In this document: positions 42,335-53,204 of the stretch, piece by piece | Numbering within the stretch: position 1 is the stretch's first letter | Layout: every line of letters begins with the position of its first letter | Assembly (NCBI GenBank): GCA_030762175.1 | Contig: CM060835.1 | Location: 85,152,001 to 85,216,000 of the forward strand | Direction of reading: 5' to 3' | Origin: Metallyticus violacea | Lineage: Eukaryota; Arthropoda; Insecta; Mantodea; Metallyticidae | Length of the DNA: 64,000 nucleotides | Translations under genes and position numbers: made by a program | The notes under the pieces: model-generated | Told to the model about the DNA's origin: nothing | The model's input: the letters and a program-made list of their open reading frames with translations, nothing else | Databases searched by the model: none

Positions 42335-44400
42335 TTCTAGGTCGACTGCTGGCTTTGTTCTTCATGTTGGTTTGGTTTGTCTCTGGTGGTGATTGGATGA
42401 ACTTCTCTATTAGGACATCACTTGGCAGGATTTCAAAGTTAAAAATATAGTTTTTGTTCTTCTAGATATAAATGTTTTCCCAGATTGTAAGTTCTGTTTT
42501 TCCTGTGATATTTTTAAGTAGTTTGGGATTCCTGTTAATACTATTTTGTTCCTTCCAAAAATGCCAAGCCACTGCTGATTTTTCTTCCTGTTTTTTATTT
42601 GTGTTCTTAATATGTTCTTTGGCTCACGTTTGTTTGTTTATGTTTCTTTTGGTCTTTCCAATGTAGATTTTTTCACAATCATTGCAATTTATCTGATATA
42701 GTCTTGGTTTTTTCTCTTGTGGAATATCATCTTTTAGTTTAGAATTTAGTATATTTTTTATGGAGTAACTGTTTTTAGGGGCTAAAATGATATCCTTTGG
42801 AATTTATAAAAGACTGATGGATGGTATGTAAATTTTATGTACCTTCTATTTTCTTTCGTGTTAGCGATAAATGTACTGATGTCTTTGATTCTCTTTTTGT
42901 TCTTTGCTCTTTTTACTTTCTTATATACAATTTCTTTTTTAAATCCATTTCCTGTGGCTAATACGTATTAATATATTGTTCAGTTCTTAATCATTCTCTT
43001 TTTTCATGGGTACATTTACCAACCTGTGCGTAAGACTATTTAGTACTGCATGTTTATGAGAGCCTGAGTCATAACTATTGTATTTTATGTACTTATTGGT
43101 GTGAGTGAGTTTTCTACATATGCGGAATGTTAAGGGATTTTCTTTCCTGATTATTTTAAGGTCTTGGAAGAGCAGTTGTCCGTTATATTCTCTCTCCATA
43201 GTAAATTCTATTGATTTTTCTTGTAAATTAAGTAACTTAAGTGTATCTTCTAGGTGTTTCTCTGGGACTTTTGCAAAGATGCCATCAACAGAGCGATACC
43301 ATGTTTTAACAACCAGGGAAAACCCTTCGTAATTCTGATTTTCAGTGTGCTTATAAAGCTGCTAATAGTGAGTGCGTAAATTTAGCATTGGGATGCTTGG
43401 AAAATGAGCTGTGACATCAAAAGATACCAAGGGGTCTGTTTTTTCTATTTCTACACTTTTTTTTTTAATTAGATCTAAGGAGTTTTTTATGCTTCGTGTT
43501 TCAAATTTAGAAAAGGAAGAAAATCTATGAGTTAACCATTTGACTAATTTGTATGTTGGGGCATCTATATTATTTATAATGGATTTCATTGTTTTACTGA
43601 TTTATGTACTTTTGAAAGGCCATAGATTCTAGGTAGTGTAGGGTTATTTACTCTGATTTTGTATAGTTCTTTTATATCTATTAATTTACATTCATTAATT
43701 ATTTACTGAATTGTTGCACAGATTTAAGGAATATTTTGCTACTGTCAAATATTCTTTGTTTTCTAATAATTGCTCCATTCTATCTATGTAGTCAGTTTTA
43801 TCTAAAATTACATCAGTAGTTCCTGCTTTTATGTAAATGACTGGTTTGCTTTTTAGTGTTCTAATTACATTTGTGTAAGGGTTAGCTTTCCTTTTGTTTG
43901 TGATTTGTTCAATAATATTGCAACATTGATTTTGTATTGTATTTCTTTCTGTTTCCACTAGGTTTTTGGTAACAATTTGTATATCTGCTACATAATCTTT
44001 GATTTTTTCAGAGAAACTTATGCAATGTTTTGAATCCTTTATTCAAAAATCTGATTTCAGTGTCAGTGAAACTTTGTTTAGAGAGGTTGTGGATGTTATT
44101 TTGTGTAGTTTTATCCTAAAATTGTGCTTTCCTCCTTTGTTTTTGAATAAATTTTCCAGTTTCCATTTTAGCTTCAGTGTCTTGTTTCTCATTTTGCGGT
44201 TTAGTATTGCCAAAAGGTTATTTTCTCAATTTGCCCATATTACACTACTATTTCCTTGTTTAGTTTCAAACGTAAATTGTATAGTTTAGGCTCTGTCCCA
44301 CTTCTATTTTTATAGTGCTTGTTTTTCTCTATTTCGAAGATTTTCTTCTCAGAGACAAACCAAACCAACAAGAAGAACAAAGCCAGCAGTTGACCTGGAA

Positions 44401-44435
44401 CTGAGGATGGGAGCTATTAGCTCTTGAAATTTGTT
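44401..44435 (+). ncRNA. hammerhead-like ribozyme core, intact motif
   Basis: CTGAGGA-T, 7-bp stem II GGGAGCT/AGCTCTT (two G-U pairs) with loop ATT, GAAAT, TTGTT with a GUU triplet. Stem I GGAA/TTCC is perfect. Right-arm partner of 42300-42334. Confidence 0.62.
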
Positions 44436-44528
44436 TTCCTCCTTAAATAATAAATGATGTAAGTGTTACAAATTCGACTGAACTATATTAAATAGTAAAT
44501 CTTTAAAAAAGTTTAAAAAAGTTTTTAT

Positions 44529-44667
44529 GGAACTAATACAGTGAAGCTCATGTGAATTGAATCTGTCGTCTTAACACTCTTCATGCTTCACTAACCTTAA
44601 ATATAAATATATATATTTAAGGTTAGTGAAGCATGAAGAGTGTTAAGACGACAGATTCAATTCAAGT
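44529..44667. mobile_element. core-less PLE foldback with head
   Basis: Head GGAACTAATACAGTGAAGC (44529-44547), then arms of about 50 bp (44554-44605 and 44616-44667): GAATCTGTCGTCTTAACACT mirrored by AGTGTTAAGACGACAGATTC, around a TATATA centre. It lacks ribozyme core and ORF. The ACACTCTTCATGCTTCACT block links it to the GGTCCCACC family. Confidence 0.82.
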
Positions 44668-44829
44668 TAAAGGTTCTTGTTAAAATGTGCAGATCTTTCC
44701 CTCCCCTTTCCACCTTTTCTTCTGATTATATCTATCATAGGATAGTGTTTTATTTAATCATTTGCTCTTATAATTCCAATAATATCTTATGTGCAAGAAT
44801 CTCCAATTCCTGAAATTAATCTATGTTTT

Positions 44830-44940
44830 AATGTCGTGCCAGAACCTTCGCCTAGAAGACTCAGACCGCACCACTGAAGATGTCCTCTGCAGTTGGGGAT
44901 GAAACATTTGGACTCCGGCAGTGAAAGCTTCCGACTACTC
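44830..44940 (+). mobile_element. 111-bp hammerhead mini-element with 12-bp target duplication
   Basis: Flanked by identical AATCTATGTTTT copies (44818-44829 and 44941-44952). The insert contains one hammerhead-like core (44874-44908) about 44 bp from its left end and no ORF, promoter boxes or poly-A. The core shares its CCACTGAAGATGTCC and CTGCAGT blocks with 37671-37705, so the two belong to one family. It resembles a non-autonomous retrozyme-type copy, but that is inference. Confidence 0.72.
44874..44908 (+). ncRNA. hammerhead-like ribozyme core, intact motif
   Basis: CTGAAGA-T, stem II GTCCTC/GGGGAT (6 bp, two G-U) with loop TGCAGTT, GAAAC, AUU triplet. Stem I is CCA/TGG, an internal loop (CA against ACTC), then CCG/CGG, the layout of a type I hammerhead with a stem I internal loop. 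Confidence 0.68.
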
Positions 44941-44952
44941 AATCTATGTTTT

Positions 44953-45859
44953 GTTTCATTCAAAATAAGGAACAGACATAATAGAGAAGATATCTTAAAA
45001 AAATAGACAGCAATAGTTTTAACAAAATGTATTAATTGAAGATACATTTAATATATTACCCATTTTTAACTATACCATAAAAATATTACAACTTGATAGA
45101 GCAAGAAAAGCATTGGATTCGAGATGAAAGGGCACATGGTATAATGCATATGAGAATAATGACAATATAGGTATGTAGGTATCATTGCTGATGCTCATAG
45201 TAAAATCCTTGCACCTGCAGACACTGGTGGAGACATAGGGGAAAGTAGCCAAAATGATCCATCTATGGAAAAACAGATTTCAACATTTGATTAAATTAAC
45301 AACATTTTTAGGTTTTAACATAAATATATGCTTTTTTTTTCCTTTTACATTAGCAAATATACAAGGTTATAAAATCTGCTTCCTTGTAGAAAGTATTGCT
45401 TTGCCAGATATGAAGAGTAATATCAAAATATTAACATTTTACCAGGGTATGAAAGGAGATTAAAATAAATTAAATCCAATACATCTTAGTTTTCCATTAA
45501 TAATGTGAGGTCAGAAAAACTCTTAAGTAAGATGGTGCAATTATTACATATATACTCATGAATAGTTTCTATCTCCAGCACATATTAAATGCCCATTTTA
45601 AGCATTTACATCTGATTAACCTTTGCCATCAATAGAAGTGAAATTTGTAATTAATACATACAAAATAAGTACTAAAATACTGTATATGGAAATATATAGT
45701 AATCTTTGTATTTATTATATTAAGTATTGGATAAATGAGTAGTAAATTAATAGAGATGATTTTTAATTTGAATGAGCCCATTATCCTAATAAACATGGTG
45801 TTGTGGATTTTGCATCAATAGCAGAGTTAGCAAATAAATTGAGTTATTCATTCATGCTG
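44953..45859. other. intergenic, unassigned
   Basis: AT-rich, nothing recognised. Confidence 0.5.
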
Positions 45860-47000
45860 AATGTACACTCTTTTAGTAAGATTTACACATTTTGAAATGT
45901 ACTCATTCATTTCCTTCTTTATTGATTCCCTGAACCATTTCTTCTTCACTATCCCTTAATAATTTTCTATTTCCTTATGTTTTGTCTCTCTCAATAAATT
46001 AGTTTCTTTACATTCTAATACACTATGCCACTTATCGTACTTCTTTCCAGATATTGGACTTATCTCTATATAGAATCTTCCACCTACTCCATTAACTTAC
46101 AACTCCTATTCTGACCCATGCAAATCCTTCTGTGTCATTCTAATTGCATCATCAACATATTTTTCCTTGCCTAGTATTTTTCATGCATCTATAGAAATTT
46201 AAGAATTTTTTTATTATTAAAACCATGAAATATTTCTTGCATTTCAATATCTTTGATCCTTAGCTTAACTTCTTTCCAAAAACCCTTATTTCCCTATTCT
46301 TTCATATTTCTCCCATACCAATCCTTTCCAAAATTCCATAATTGTACTGACTCAGATATTTATTTAATTTATACTTTCTTGTAAAATTAAGCATTGTCTC
46401 AAAATATTTTCTTCTAGCCTATTGATCTTGAACCTGTACTTTAATGTCATTCTATTATTTTTCCCCTTATTCCCATTCATCCTAACTCTGCCTGAGATAC
46501 CCCATTGGGTGATACTCATGGCATACCTAAAATGAGTTTATAGAAACTTCTGTGGATCAAATTAGCAATTGCCCAATCCTTGTATATCCCCCAACCTCTA
46601 CCCCATATAGCATTTTTGTCACAACTATTGCTGCATAAACTCTCTCCAAACATTTAATTTGCATTCTTGACAGTTGCCCCAGGTATATTTTTTCAGCTTT
46701 TAATACCAATATCCCCCCTGATAATACCTTTTTCTTTTGCTCATTCCATCCTCCATTACCTTAATATTATTCCTTGTTATTCAAATTTTACTTACCCTTC
46801 AATTTCTTTTGCTTCCCAGAACCATCTCTCATATTTCCTTATTTTAGAACCCTCCTTGAATACTATACTCTTAGATTTCTTTATATCAATTTTTAAACTT
46901 CATTCTTTACAAAATTAGCAATTGCTTCAATTGATTTCATTAATCCTAGATTAGTTATTGACCCTGTATCTGAATCCTCTGCAAAACATAACAGGGAACT
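45860..47000 (-). mobile_element. old LINE reverse transcriptase C-terminal remnant
   Basis: The pyrimidine-rich plus strand conceals an antisense, heavily decayed RT: LLCFAEDSDTG near 46955-46990 (catalytic FADD box as FAED), then to the left fragments such as LSRMQIKCLERVYAAIVV..MLYG near 46590-46670, the MxxKxxxxxAxIxPxLLYG block of LINE RT C-termini. No ends or TSD seen. Confidence 0.55.
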
Positions 47001-48394
47001 CTTTGTTATTAATTATTGGAACATATCCATTGGCTTTATGAATAACCACTTTCAATTCAGTGGAGCATTCTAGCATTTACACATATAAATATGACTAATG
47101 TGTATATAATGGTGGTGGTAGTGGTATTGATGATAACATCATATTACTGTGTTCTCTTAAACAATGTGGTGCTACTTTTGAATGATGCAATTCTTTATGG
47201 AATATTAATGAAATCTGAAGAAGAATTGGCCTTGTGCAAAGTTGTCATGTTACAGTTGGCATTGACCCTCTGTGAGGTCTTTAGCATAGCACACCACCCA
47301 CCTCTTGGTGGCCTCCTTCTCATGATGCATCATTCATCAGCCCTCCTCAGTATTGATTCCTTCTGGGACTAACCTGTAAGGTGAAAAGGGAATCAATACA
47401 TGCCTGAGTAGAGGAATGGCAATGAAGCTGTGTACAGGTGCACCTCATGGTGGGGCAGTTATTCACATTTTGCATTTACTGTAATGGGTTTTACCATGCT
47501 CCAAGCTGTAATCATTGTGGTGAGTTGAAATATTTGCTTTGTTCAATTGAAGTCTAGACAACTTCATAAAAGTTAACCCAAAGCTTATTCCTGCTTTTGC
47601 TATTGTTCAGATTGTATGCAGGTTGCATTTTTTAAAAATGCTTATATTTAGTAGCATATTAATACAACTTTATCCTAGTATCAAATAGAAATATTAGCTG
47701 CTAAAATAATACTATATAAGAAAACAAATATTCCTGCTGATTTTCAAATTAAAAACATGTAGTTTAAACACAATGAATGAATGAATGAATGAATATATGT
47801 ATGTTTGCCGAGCTAGGCTAATGTTTAACTGTTTTGACTGCAAAATACCCCCTGACCTAAACCAGATTTTCCTTTTCTGAACTTACTTAACATGTCATTG
47901 TTGTTATTATTGTTATTAATAATATTTCTGCATTCTTATTGATAAATAATACTATTTAAGTCCATAAAATAAATGGACAATATTTTTATAATTAAAAGTT
48001 CTGCAACACTAACATTTTTAACAAAAATATTTGTATGAATGTTAACAGAGAATATTTGATACCTGGTAATTTTATTATTTATGCAATTTAAAGTCATATA
48101 ATATTTAATTTAGAAAACAGCTGTCTTAACCTTGATGCTTATATGATAAATGAGCATTGTTCTTATATTTTAAATGTATGAAAAGAGATAAGCAACCTCT
48201 GAAACCATCAAGAACATAATATGAGAAATGCTATGATAGAGAATAATGCTAATAGGACATCTTGATTTCTAAGTTTATCCCATTGTATGAAATAATGTAA
48301 TTTTAAATTCAAATACATTATACTCCCTTCAGATGTTATTGGATGAAATAGAATGAAAAAAAAAGGTATCACATTAAGAATAGAACATTAATCA
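47001..48394. other. intergenic, unassigned
   Basis: Contains a GC-richer block at about 47210-47470 with GAATCAATACATGCCTGAGT-type sequence and a short (ATGA)n run near 47773-47793. I cannot assign the block to a family. Confidence 0.4.
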
Positions 48395-48565
48395 GACCCC
48401 CTCTATGGTCTAGTGGTAGTGTTTGTGACTACTAATCTAGAGGTCGTGGGTTCGAATCCTGATGGGTCAAGAGGCTATCTGAGTAAGATTTTTTTCAGAG
48501 TTTTTCATTATCCAAGAAGGTGATGTCAGATAGCTTAAGGTGCCAAGGACTCTGCGCCATCATTA
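48395..48565 (+). mobile_element. tRNA-derived SINE, family C
   Basis: Head with box A TGGTCTAGTGGTAGTG and box B GGTTCGAATCC, about 75 bp and foldable like a tRNA (CTCTA..). A non-tRNA body follows, with GTCAGATAGCTTAAGGTGCC and ACTCTGCGCCATCATTAATT. One copy only in the window. Confidence 0.78.
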
Positions 48566-49415
48566 ATTCATTTCATTCCATTCATAACTATAGACTTACA
48601 CCTAGTATTCAGGTACAATTTATAGATGTTGCAAGGAGACTATTGCAGTGAAAGCGACAAAATAAAACATTAACCAACTTCCTACTGTTTTGATTTAAAA
48701 ATATCAAAAATGCTTTACAGAGCCGCATATGCAAAATATTTGGGCTTGCAATGCATGGGAATTGGGAACTTTTTATATTAATTATAAGCAAAATTTTTAG
48801 AGACTGGCTAGAATTATTCTCATTTTTTTTAAAAGAAATGATTGATAACATTATAATTATAACAAAACATAAATAATTTTATTCCCTTATAAAAGACCTT
48901 AGCTCCAATTTCAATAATACAAAAACAGTAGAAAAAAACATGACTGATGTAATTTTGTTAGACATAAGAGAAGGAATGATGATGGAAAAAGTGTTATGGC
49001 ATTGGTTCAGGGTGTATTTCTTTAGAATATATCTTTAGAATTCAGAGTGTATTTCTTTAGAATATATCTTAGGAGGTATATTCTAAAGAAATGTTTAAAA
49101 TAGAAAATAAATATTTTTGGCATAAACTTATTTATCAAAACATTGCATAGGGTGAATACAACGGTTAAAGAAAATAGTTCCATGAAAAACTATAGATTTT
49201 TCTAAAATGTTCCATGAATAAAACAAGCTATATGGCTGGAGGATCCATTTTAATCACTGTCTGTGACAAGCAATGTTTCCTGCAGATTTCTCAAAAACAG
49301 CTTAATAATGTCTCTATATCTTATTACTTAACCATATGGGGATGTGCATTATCAGTTTTGTTAAATATGGGTCCAAAGTGCTCCAATCATGGAAGCCCAT
49401 TATGAGAATTGTAAG
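48566..49415. other. intergenic with a short repeat
   Basis: Mostly unassigned AT-rich DNA. GTGTATTTCTTTAGAATATA occurs twice near 49010-49070, followed by an inverted ATATTCTAAAGAAAT at about 49079-49093. Confidence 0.5.
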
Positions 49416-49713
49416 TCGGTCCTGGTGGTGTAGTGGTTACCATACTTGCCTCCTAAACCCAAGATCGCGGGTTCGAACCTGGCCAGGACCGATGGATTTT
49501 TTCGGGCGTAAAAATCCTAAGTATGGCTTCCTTCGGAAGGGAAGTAAAGCCGTGGGTCCCGTGTCGTACATTTACGGCACGAAAAAGAACCTCGAGCCCG
49601 AAAGAGAGGCCTATGAGCAAAATTTGTCGGCCGTTTCACGCTCTGAATTGAATGGGACGCTGATGACCTGAGATGTTAAAGAGCGTCCACAAATAAATCA
49701 ATCAAAAAAAAAA
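49416..49713 (+). mobile_element. tRNA-derived SINE, family B, full length
   Basis: Full copy. tRNA-like head TCGGTCCTGGTGGTGTAGTG with box A (GGTGTAGTGGTTACCATAC) and box B (GGGTTCGAACC). Body as in the 40.3-kb copy, tail ACAAATAAATCAATC plus poly-A and a GA run. Nearly identical in its body to 40279-40542, so the family was recently active. Confidence 0.93.
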
Positions 49714-49734
49714 AAAGAGAGAGAGAGAAAACTG

Positions 49735-50060
49735 TAATTGCAAACTCTTCCCCCCCCCCCTTTTTAACCATCCCAGTGTTTTCACCAACCAATTTGTGAG
49801 CTTTTCCCCCTTGGCATGGCAGAATTGTAACAGGCTTCTGAGGCTGGGTTACCTGGTGTTATATTGTCCTGGTGAAGATGATATGGTACACCGGGGCAGT
49901 CCTTAAACCTAAGAGTGCCTAGTATCTACACTAGTCAGATCATGGTCATTATACGGATCATGCTATGAAAGGAAAAATCCCCTTGGAATATGGGGAAAAA
50001 AAAAAAAAAAAAAAAAAAAACAGAACTCAGGAGCTCTGACCACTAGACCTTGGGGCTGGT
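49735..50060 (-). mobile_element. probable tRNA-derived SINE (minus strand)
   Basis: The minus strand begins GACCAGCCCCAAGGTCTAGTGG (box-A-like GGTCTAGTGGTCAGAGCTC), but a 27-bp poly-T interrupts it right after the anticodon region (plus-strand poly-A at 49994-50020), with a GC-richer body to the left. A polymorphic or internal homopolymer in the head is odd, so assignment is tentative. Confidence 0.45.
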
Positions 50061-51009
50061 CAAACTACACCAAATATTGAATCTACAGTATGTGTAAACG
50101 TTCTAACAAGTAAATACTTATTTGCTAGACAAACATGTACAGTAGTCAAGCAATAATTTTAGTACTTTTTGTTTTGCAACATACCATAAACTGAGCAGAG
50201 ATGATTAATGAACACCTGATAAGGAATATAATGAGGGACCTACGTATCATGAAATAATGTATGACTAGGGGGTTTTCAAAGAAAGTGAAAATCAGGTTTG
50301 AAGACAAGGATAGACAAATTATGCATTCTTTAATGAAAGACAAACATAGCTTACAAAACAGATATATATTTTGATATGTGAAGTAGAAATGAAAGAGGGT
50401 AATTCCATGATTCTGATTAGGTGCCTGAAGCTTGAGGGGTTGTGAGGAAATGTAAAACAAGATGTTTGTCCAATTTGTGCTAATATTGAGATTGTCGACT
50501 GCTCTCTTTGATTGACAAAAAATGAAAAAGTGGAGGATAAAATTGAATAAGTTGATAAAGACTTAGAATATGAAATGAAGTATTATTAAGAAATTATTAA
50601 AAATGAAACGCATAGGAAATTTTCTATTTAAAGCTTGATATGGCTAGTGAGCTGCCTACAAGTTACAATAGAAAAAATATTTTGTTGTCATTGGAATGGA
50701 AGAGAAAAACTTGGAAGATCTTTGCTTTCTGCTTATTTGAAGGCAAAGATCTTGTCTTTTTTTGGACAAGGGTTGGGATATTACCTTCGGTATAGAAGAT
50801 ATAGATTGATAAAGCAACAAGAACAGTTATTGAATAAGTTTAATGCTTTGTATTTAAAGCCATTGTGAAACACTGATTTACTCAATATGTTTCAGGAACC
50901 TTCTTTCTCATTCTTAACTGTTAGTTGACTGCTTCTTAAATTTAGGGATGTCAGGTGTGATCGTGATTAATTCTGCTTTAAATTTCTAATTCCTAAATTC
51001 CTGATCCCA
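50061..51009. other. intergenic, unassigned
   Basis: AT-rich. An open frame at 50635-50868 has no recognised domain. Confidence 0.4.
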
Positions 51010-51530
51010 CTAATGTGGATATGGTTGTTTAGAGCGGAGGAGAGAAGTTCGAGAGTGCTCAAGAGCTAGCCGTTTGTACCTACGCCCCTAATGGGGGCAT
51101 ATCCGGGTAGAAGGATATGTCCTATTACAGAAAGACACCGGGAGGGCAGGATTCACGGGCAGCTATGTGTAGGCACAAATATGTTTCCAGATAGAACATC
51201 CCGAGGCCGGTAGAGCCCTCCCCTAAGGAGTTCAATTCCTTCAGGAGGTGAGCTTCCTTATAGATAAACGGAGCAAAATCCCTTACAAAGTGCAAACCAC
51301 CATCACATCGCTCCAGCCCAGCTCTCTTTGGCACTTTCGGCCGTATAACAGAAACAATGAAAAGAAATGATATGAAAAGGAAATTCTTGGAAAGTAAAGA
51401 TCCTGGGGAACTACAAAAAAAAAAAAAAAAAAAAAAAATGTCAGAATGATAGGTGGCACCCAAAGAATTTGAACCCGGAGCTACCCGAATGCGATTTCAA
51501 AGTATTATCACTTGAGCCACTCCAGACAGC
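51010..51530 (-). mobile_element. GC-rich repeat with tRNA-like head (minus strand)
   Basis: At its right end the minus strand reads GGAGTGGCTCAAGTGATAAT (box-A-like) and GGGTTCAAATTC (box B), then poly-T (51415-51438 as plus-strand A), then a GC-rich body to 51010. It has the same head-homopolymer-body layout as 49735-50060. Likely a composite SINE; no second copy. Confidence 0.45.
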
Positions 51531-51714
51531 TCTAAACTTATCAAGCAGGCAATGAATAGCTGAGGATGGGATTGAAGGTTCCTGAACCATGTCCTGAATT
51601 TTAAAACATGCGAGAGAAGTTTCTGGCAGCATTCACATAAATTCAATTTTAAATATTAAGCTGTTTGTCAGGTTATTAACACGGAAATAATTTCAGAGTG
51701 AAGAGATGTCGTAT

Positions 51715-53204
51715 ATATAAGCAAATTGGAATAGATAACTTATGACCTATCTGTTCAAATTTCGAAGCAATGGCTATAAGTTTCTAAAGCGTCAGTACGC
51801 AACTGGCTAACGAAGATGCCCCTCGAGAGCATAACGCACCATAACGAAGGGAGGTTCTTGAACGTTTTGACATTAACTTTCGAGGTGGTCATTTGTTTTC
51901 CAGTACGAGTCTTGTTCATCGCTTTTTTTTTTTTTTTTTTTTCCCTCCGGTTTTCTGTCCAGGGCCTAATAATACGTTTTAAGATGGTGTTTCAATTTAT
52001 GCACTTAAATCTTAACATATCAGTTCATTACAACCCTTACTTACAAAATGTATAATTATGGGTAGTCTAATGAGTTAGGGTCGTATATTCAAAGTTACCT
52101 AAATTTCATTCATAATTCTTTAGTATGCGTAACGCAAAACGTCATATTGGATATAAAAAAATTAACTGCATGGCTAATTGAAATCGCGGCATGCGGATCT
52201 TCAGCATTTGCGTTATAATTGTGCCACACAAGTAGTTAGTGCTCGCTCCAGAGTAGGGTACAACAGTTCAAGAAGTCATTTAATATGTGTTATGTAAATT
52301 AAGTTTTAGATGTCATGTTAGTAGTAAGCTTATTAATCATTGCATGTTGGTAATACATTCATTGCTGAGAAAGAGAATAAAATGGAAAGCATTAAGTAAA
52401 GTCCACTCATAATTCTTTAGTATGCGCATCACGACACTTCATATTAGATAAAAAAAAAAAATCAACGGCATGACAAAATTTGAGTCCACGGCCTGCGGAA
52501 CATCAGCTTTTGCGTTATGCATTACGCCACACAAGCAGTTAAGTAGCTCCCTCTAGAGTAGTCTACATAATGCAAGAAGGCAGTTAATAGATTTTCAGTG
52601 TCGCACTGTCACGTGATTAGTTCGAGATTTGAGGGATTTTTATGGCACTAAATCTTGAAAACTGTGATAACGAGCAGCCAAAAATCGATACTGCTACTGT
52701 GCTCTCAAGACAGTTTTAAAGACATTCTAAATCAACTTTTCACTAGGTTTGGCTTTAACACCGACTTATCAGTATCTGATGCAAACATGTTTAACACAAC
52801 AAAACTGCGTTATGTTTAGTTTTGGACCATACATCGCCTATCTCATTTTTTATAGTATTTTAACATCCGTTTTTACTACTGAGGCACGACAGGCGGTAGT
52901 CACTGATGATATATGAGATGAAATGGTATATTGGGAAAGGATTTTTTTAAGGAAGGAAACCTTTCCAGTCCTAAGTTTAGGGTACCTCCTCGGTATTTGC
53001 CATTTATGGGGACTGAGGAAAACGTGTAAAAAACCTTATTCAGGAAGAACGGTCCTGGCGGGATTTGAACTCCAGACCTCCTGCTCACTAGTTCGCGCCT
53101 TAACGACCTCGGTCACCCGTGACGGTATGTCTCCAATTGCTTATATACGACTTCTCTACACTCTCTGAAAGTATTTCTGTATCGTTCATAAACATCTGTA
53201 TAAG
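51715..53204. repeat. tandem duplication, unit 1 (about 1.2 kb plus SINE)
   Basis: Unit 1 shares successive blocks with unit 2 (53205-54666): ATCTGTTCAAATTTCGAAGC, GGCTATAAGTTTCTAA, AACGAAGGGAG, GTCGTATATTCAAA, TGTTAGTAGTAAGCTTATTA and AAGACAGTTTTAAA. It contains two internal subrepeats about 295 bp apart (from about 52110 and 52405), each with a tRNA-like block. A family A SINE (52868-53125) is present only here. Confidence 0.85.
52868..53125 (-). mobile_element. tRNA-derived SINE, family A
   Basis: Reverse copy of the 36.1-kb SINE: TTTTTACTACTGAGGCA tail on the left, GCCATTTATGGGGACTGAGG in the body, and a box B (on the minus strand close to GAGTTCAAATCC) near 53065. Absent from the matching place in unit 2. 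Confidence 0.9.

Larger units (their letters stand above)
42256..44480 (-). mobile_element. near full-length PLE (RT plus GIY-YIG) between inverted repeats
   Basis: The most complete PLE here. Inverted ends of about 130 bp (42256-42382 and 44349-44480) share GACAAACCAAACC, AAAGCCAGCAGT, GATGGGAGC.ATTAGCTCTT and AAATTTGTT.. . Antisense coding in order: an RT N-terminal part (43695-43958, YTNVIRTLKSKPVIYIKAG); the fingers/palm with DPLVSFDVTAHFPSIPM (43362-43589), the PLE motif A; motif C near 43270-43310 reading YRSVDGIF rather than YVDD; a C-terminal block LTFRICRKLTHTNKYIKYNS (42987-43199); then the GIY-YIG endonuclease LYQINCNDCEKIYIGKTKRN (about 42640-42710) and AVAWHFWKEQN. Several frame breaks and the lost catalytic Asp make it dead. 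Confidence 0.93.
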
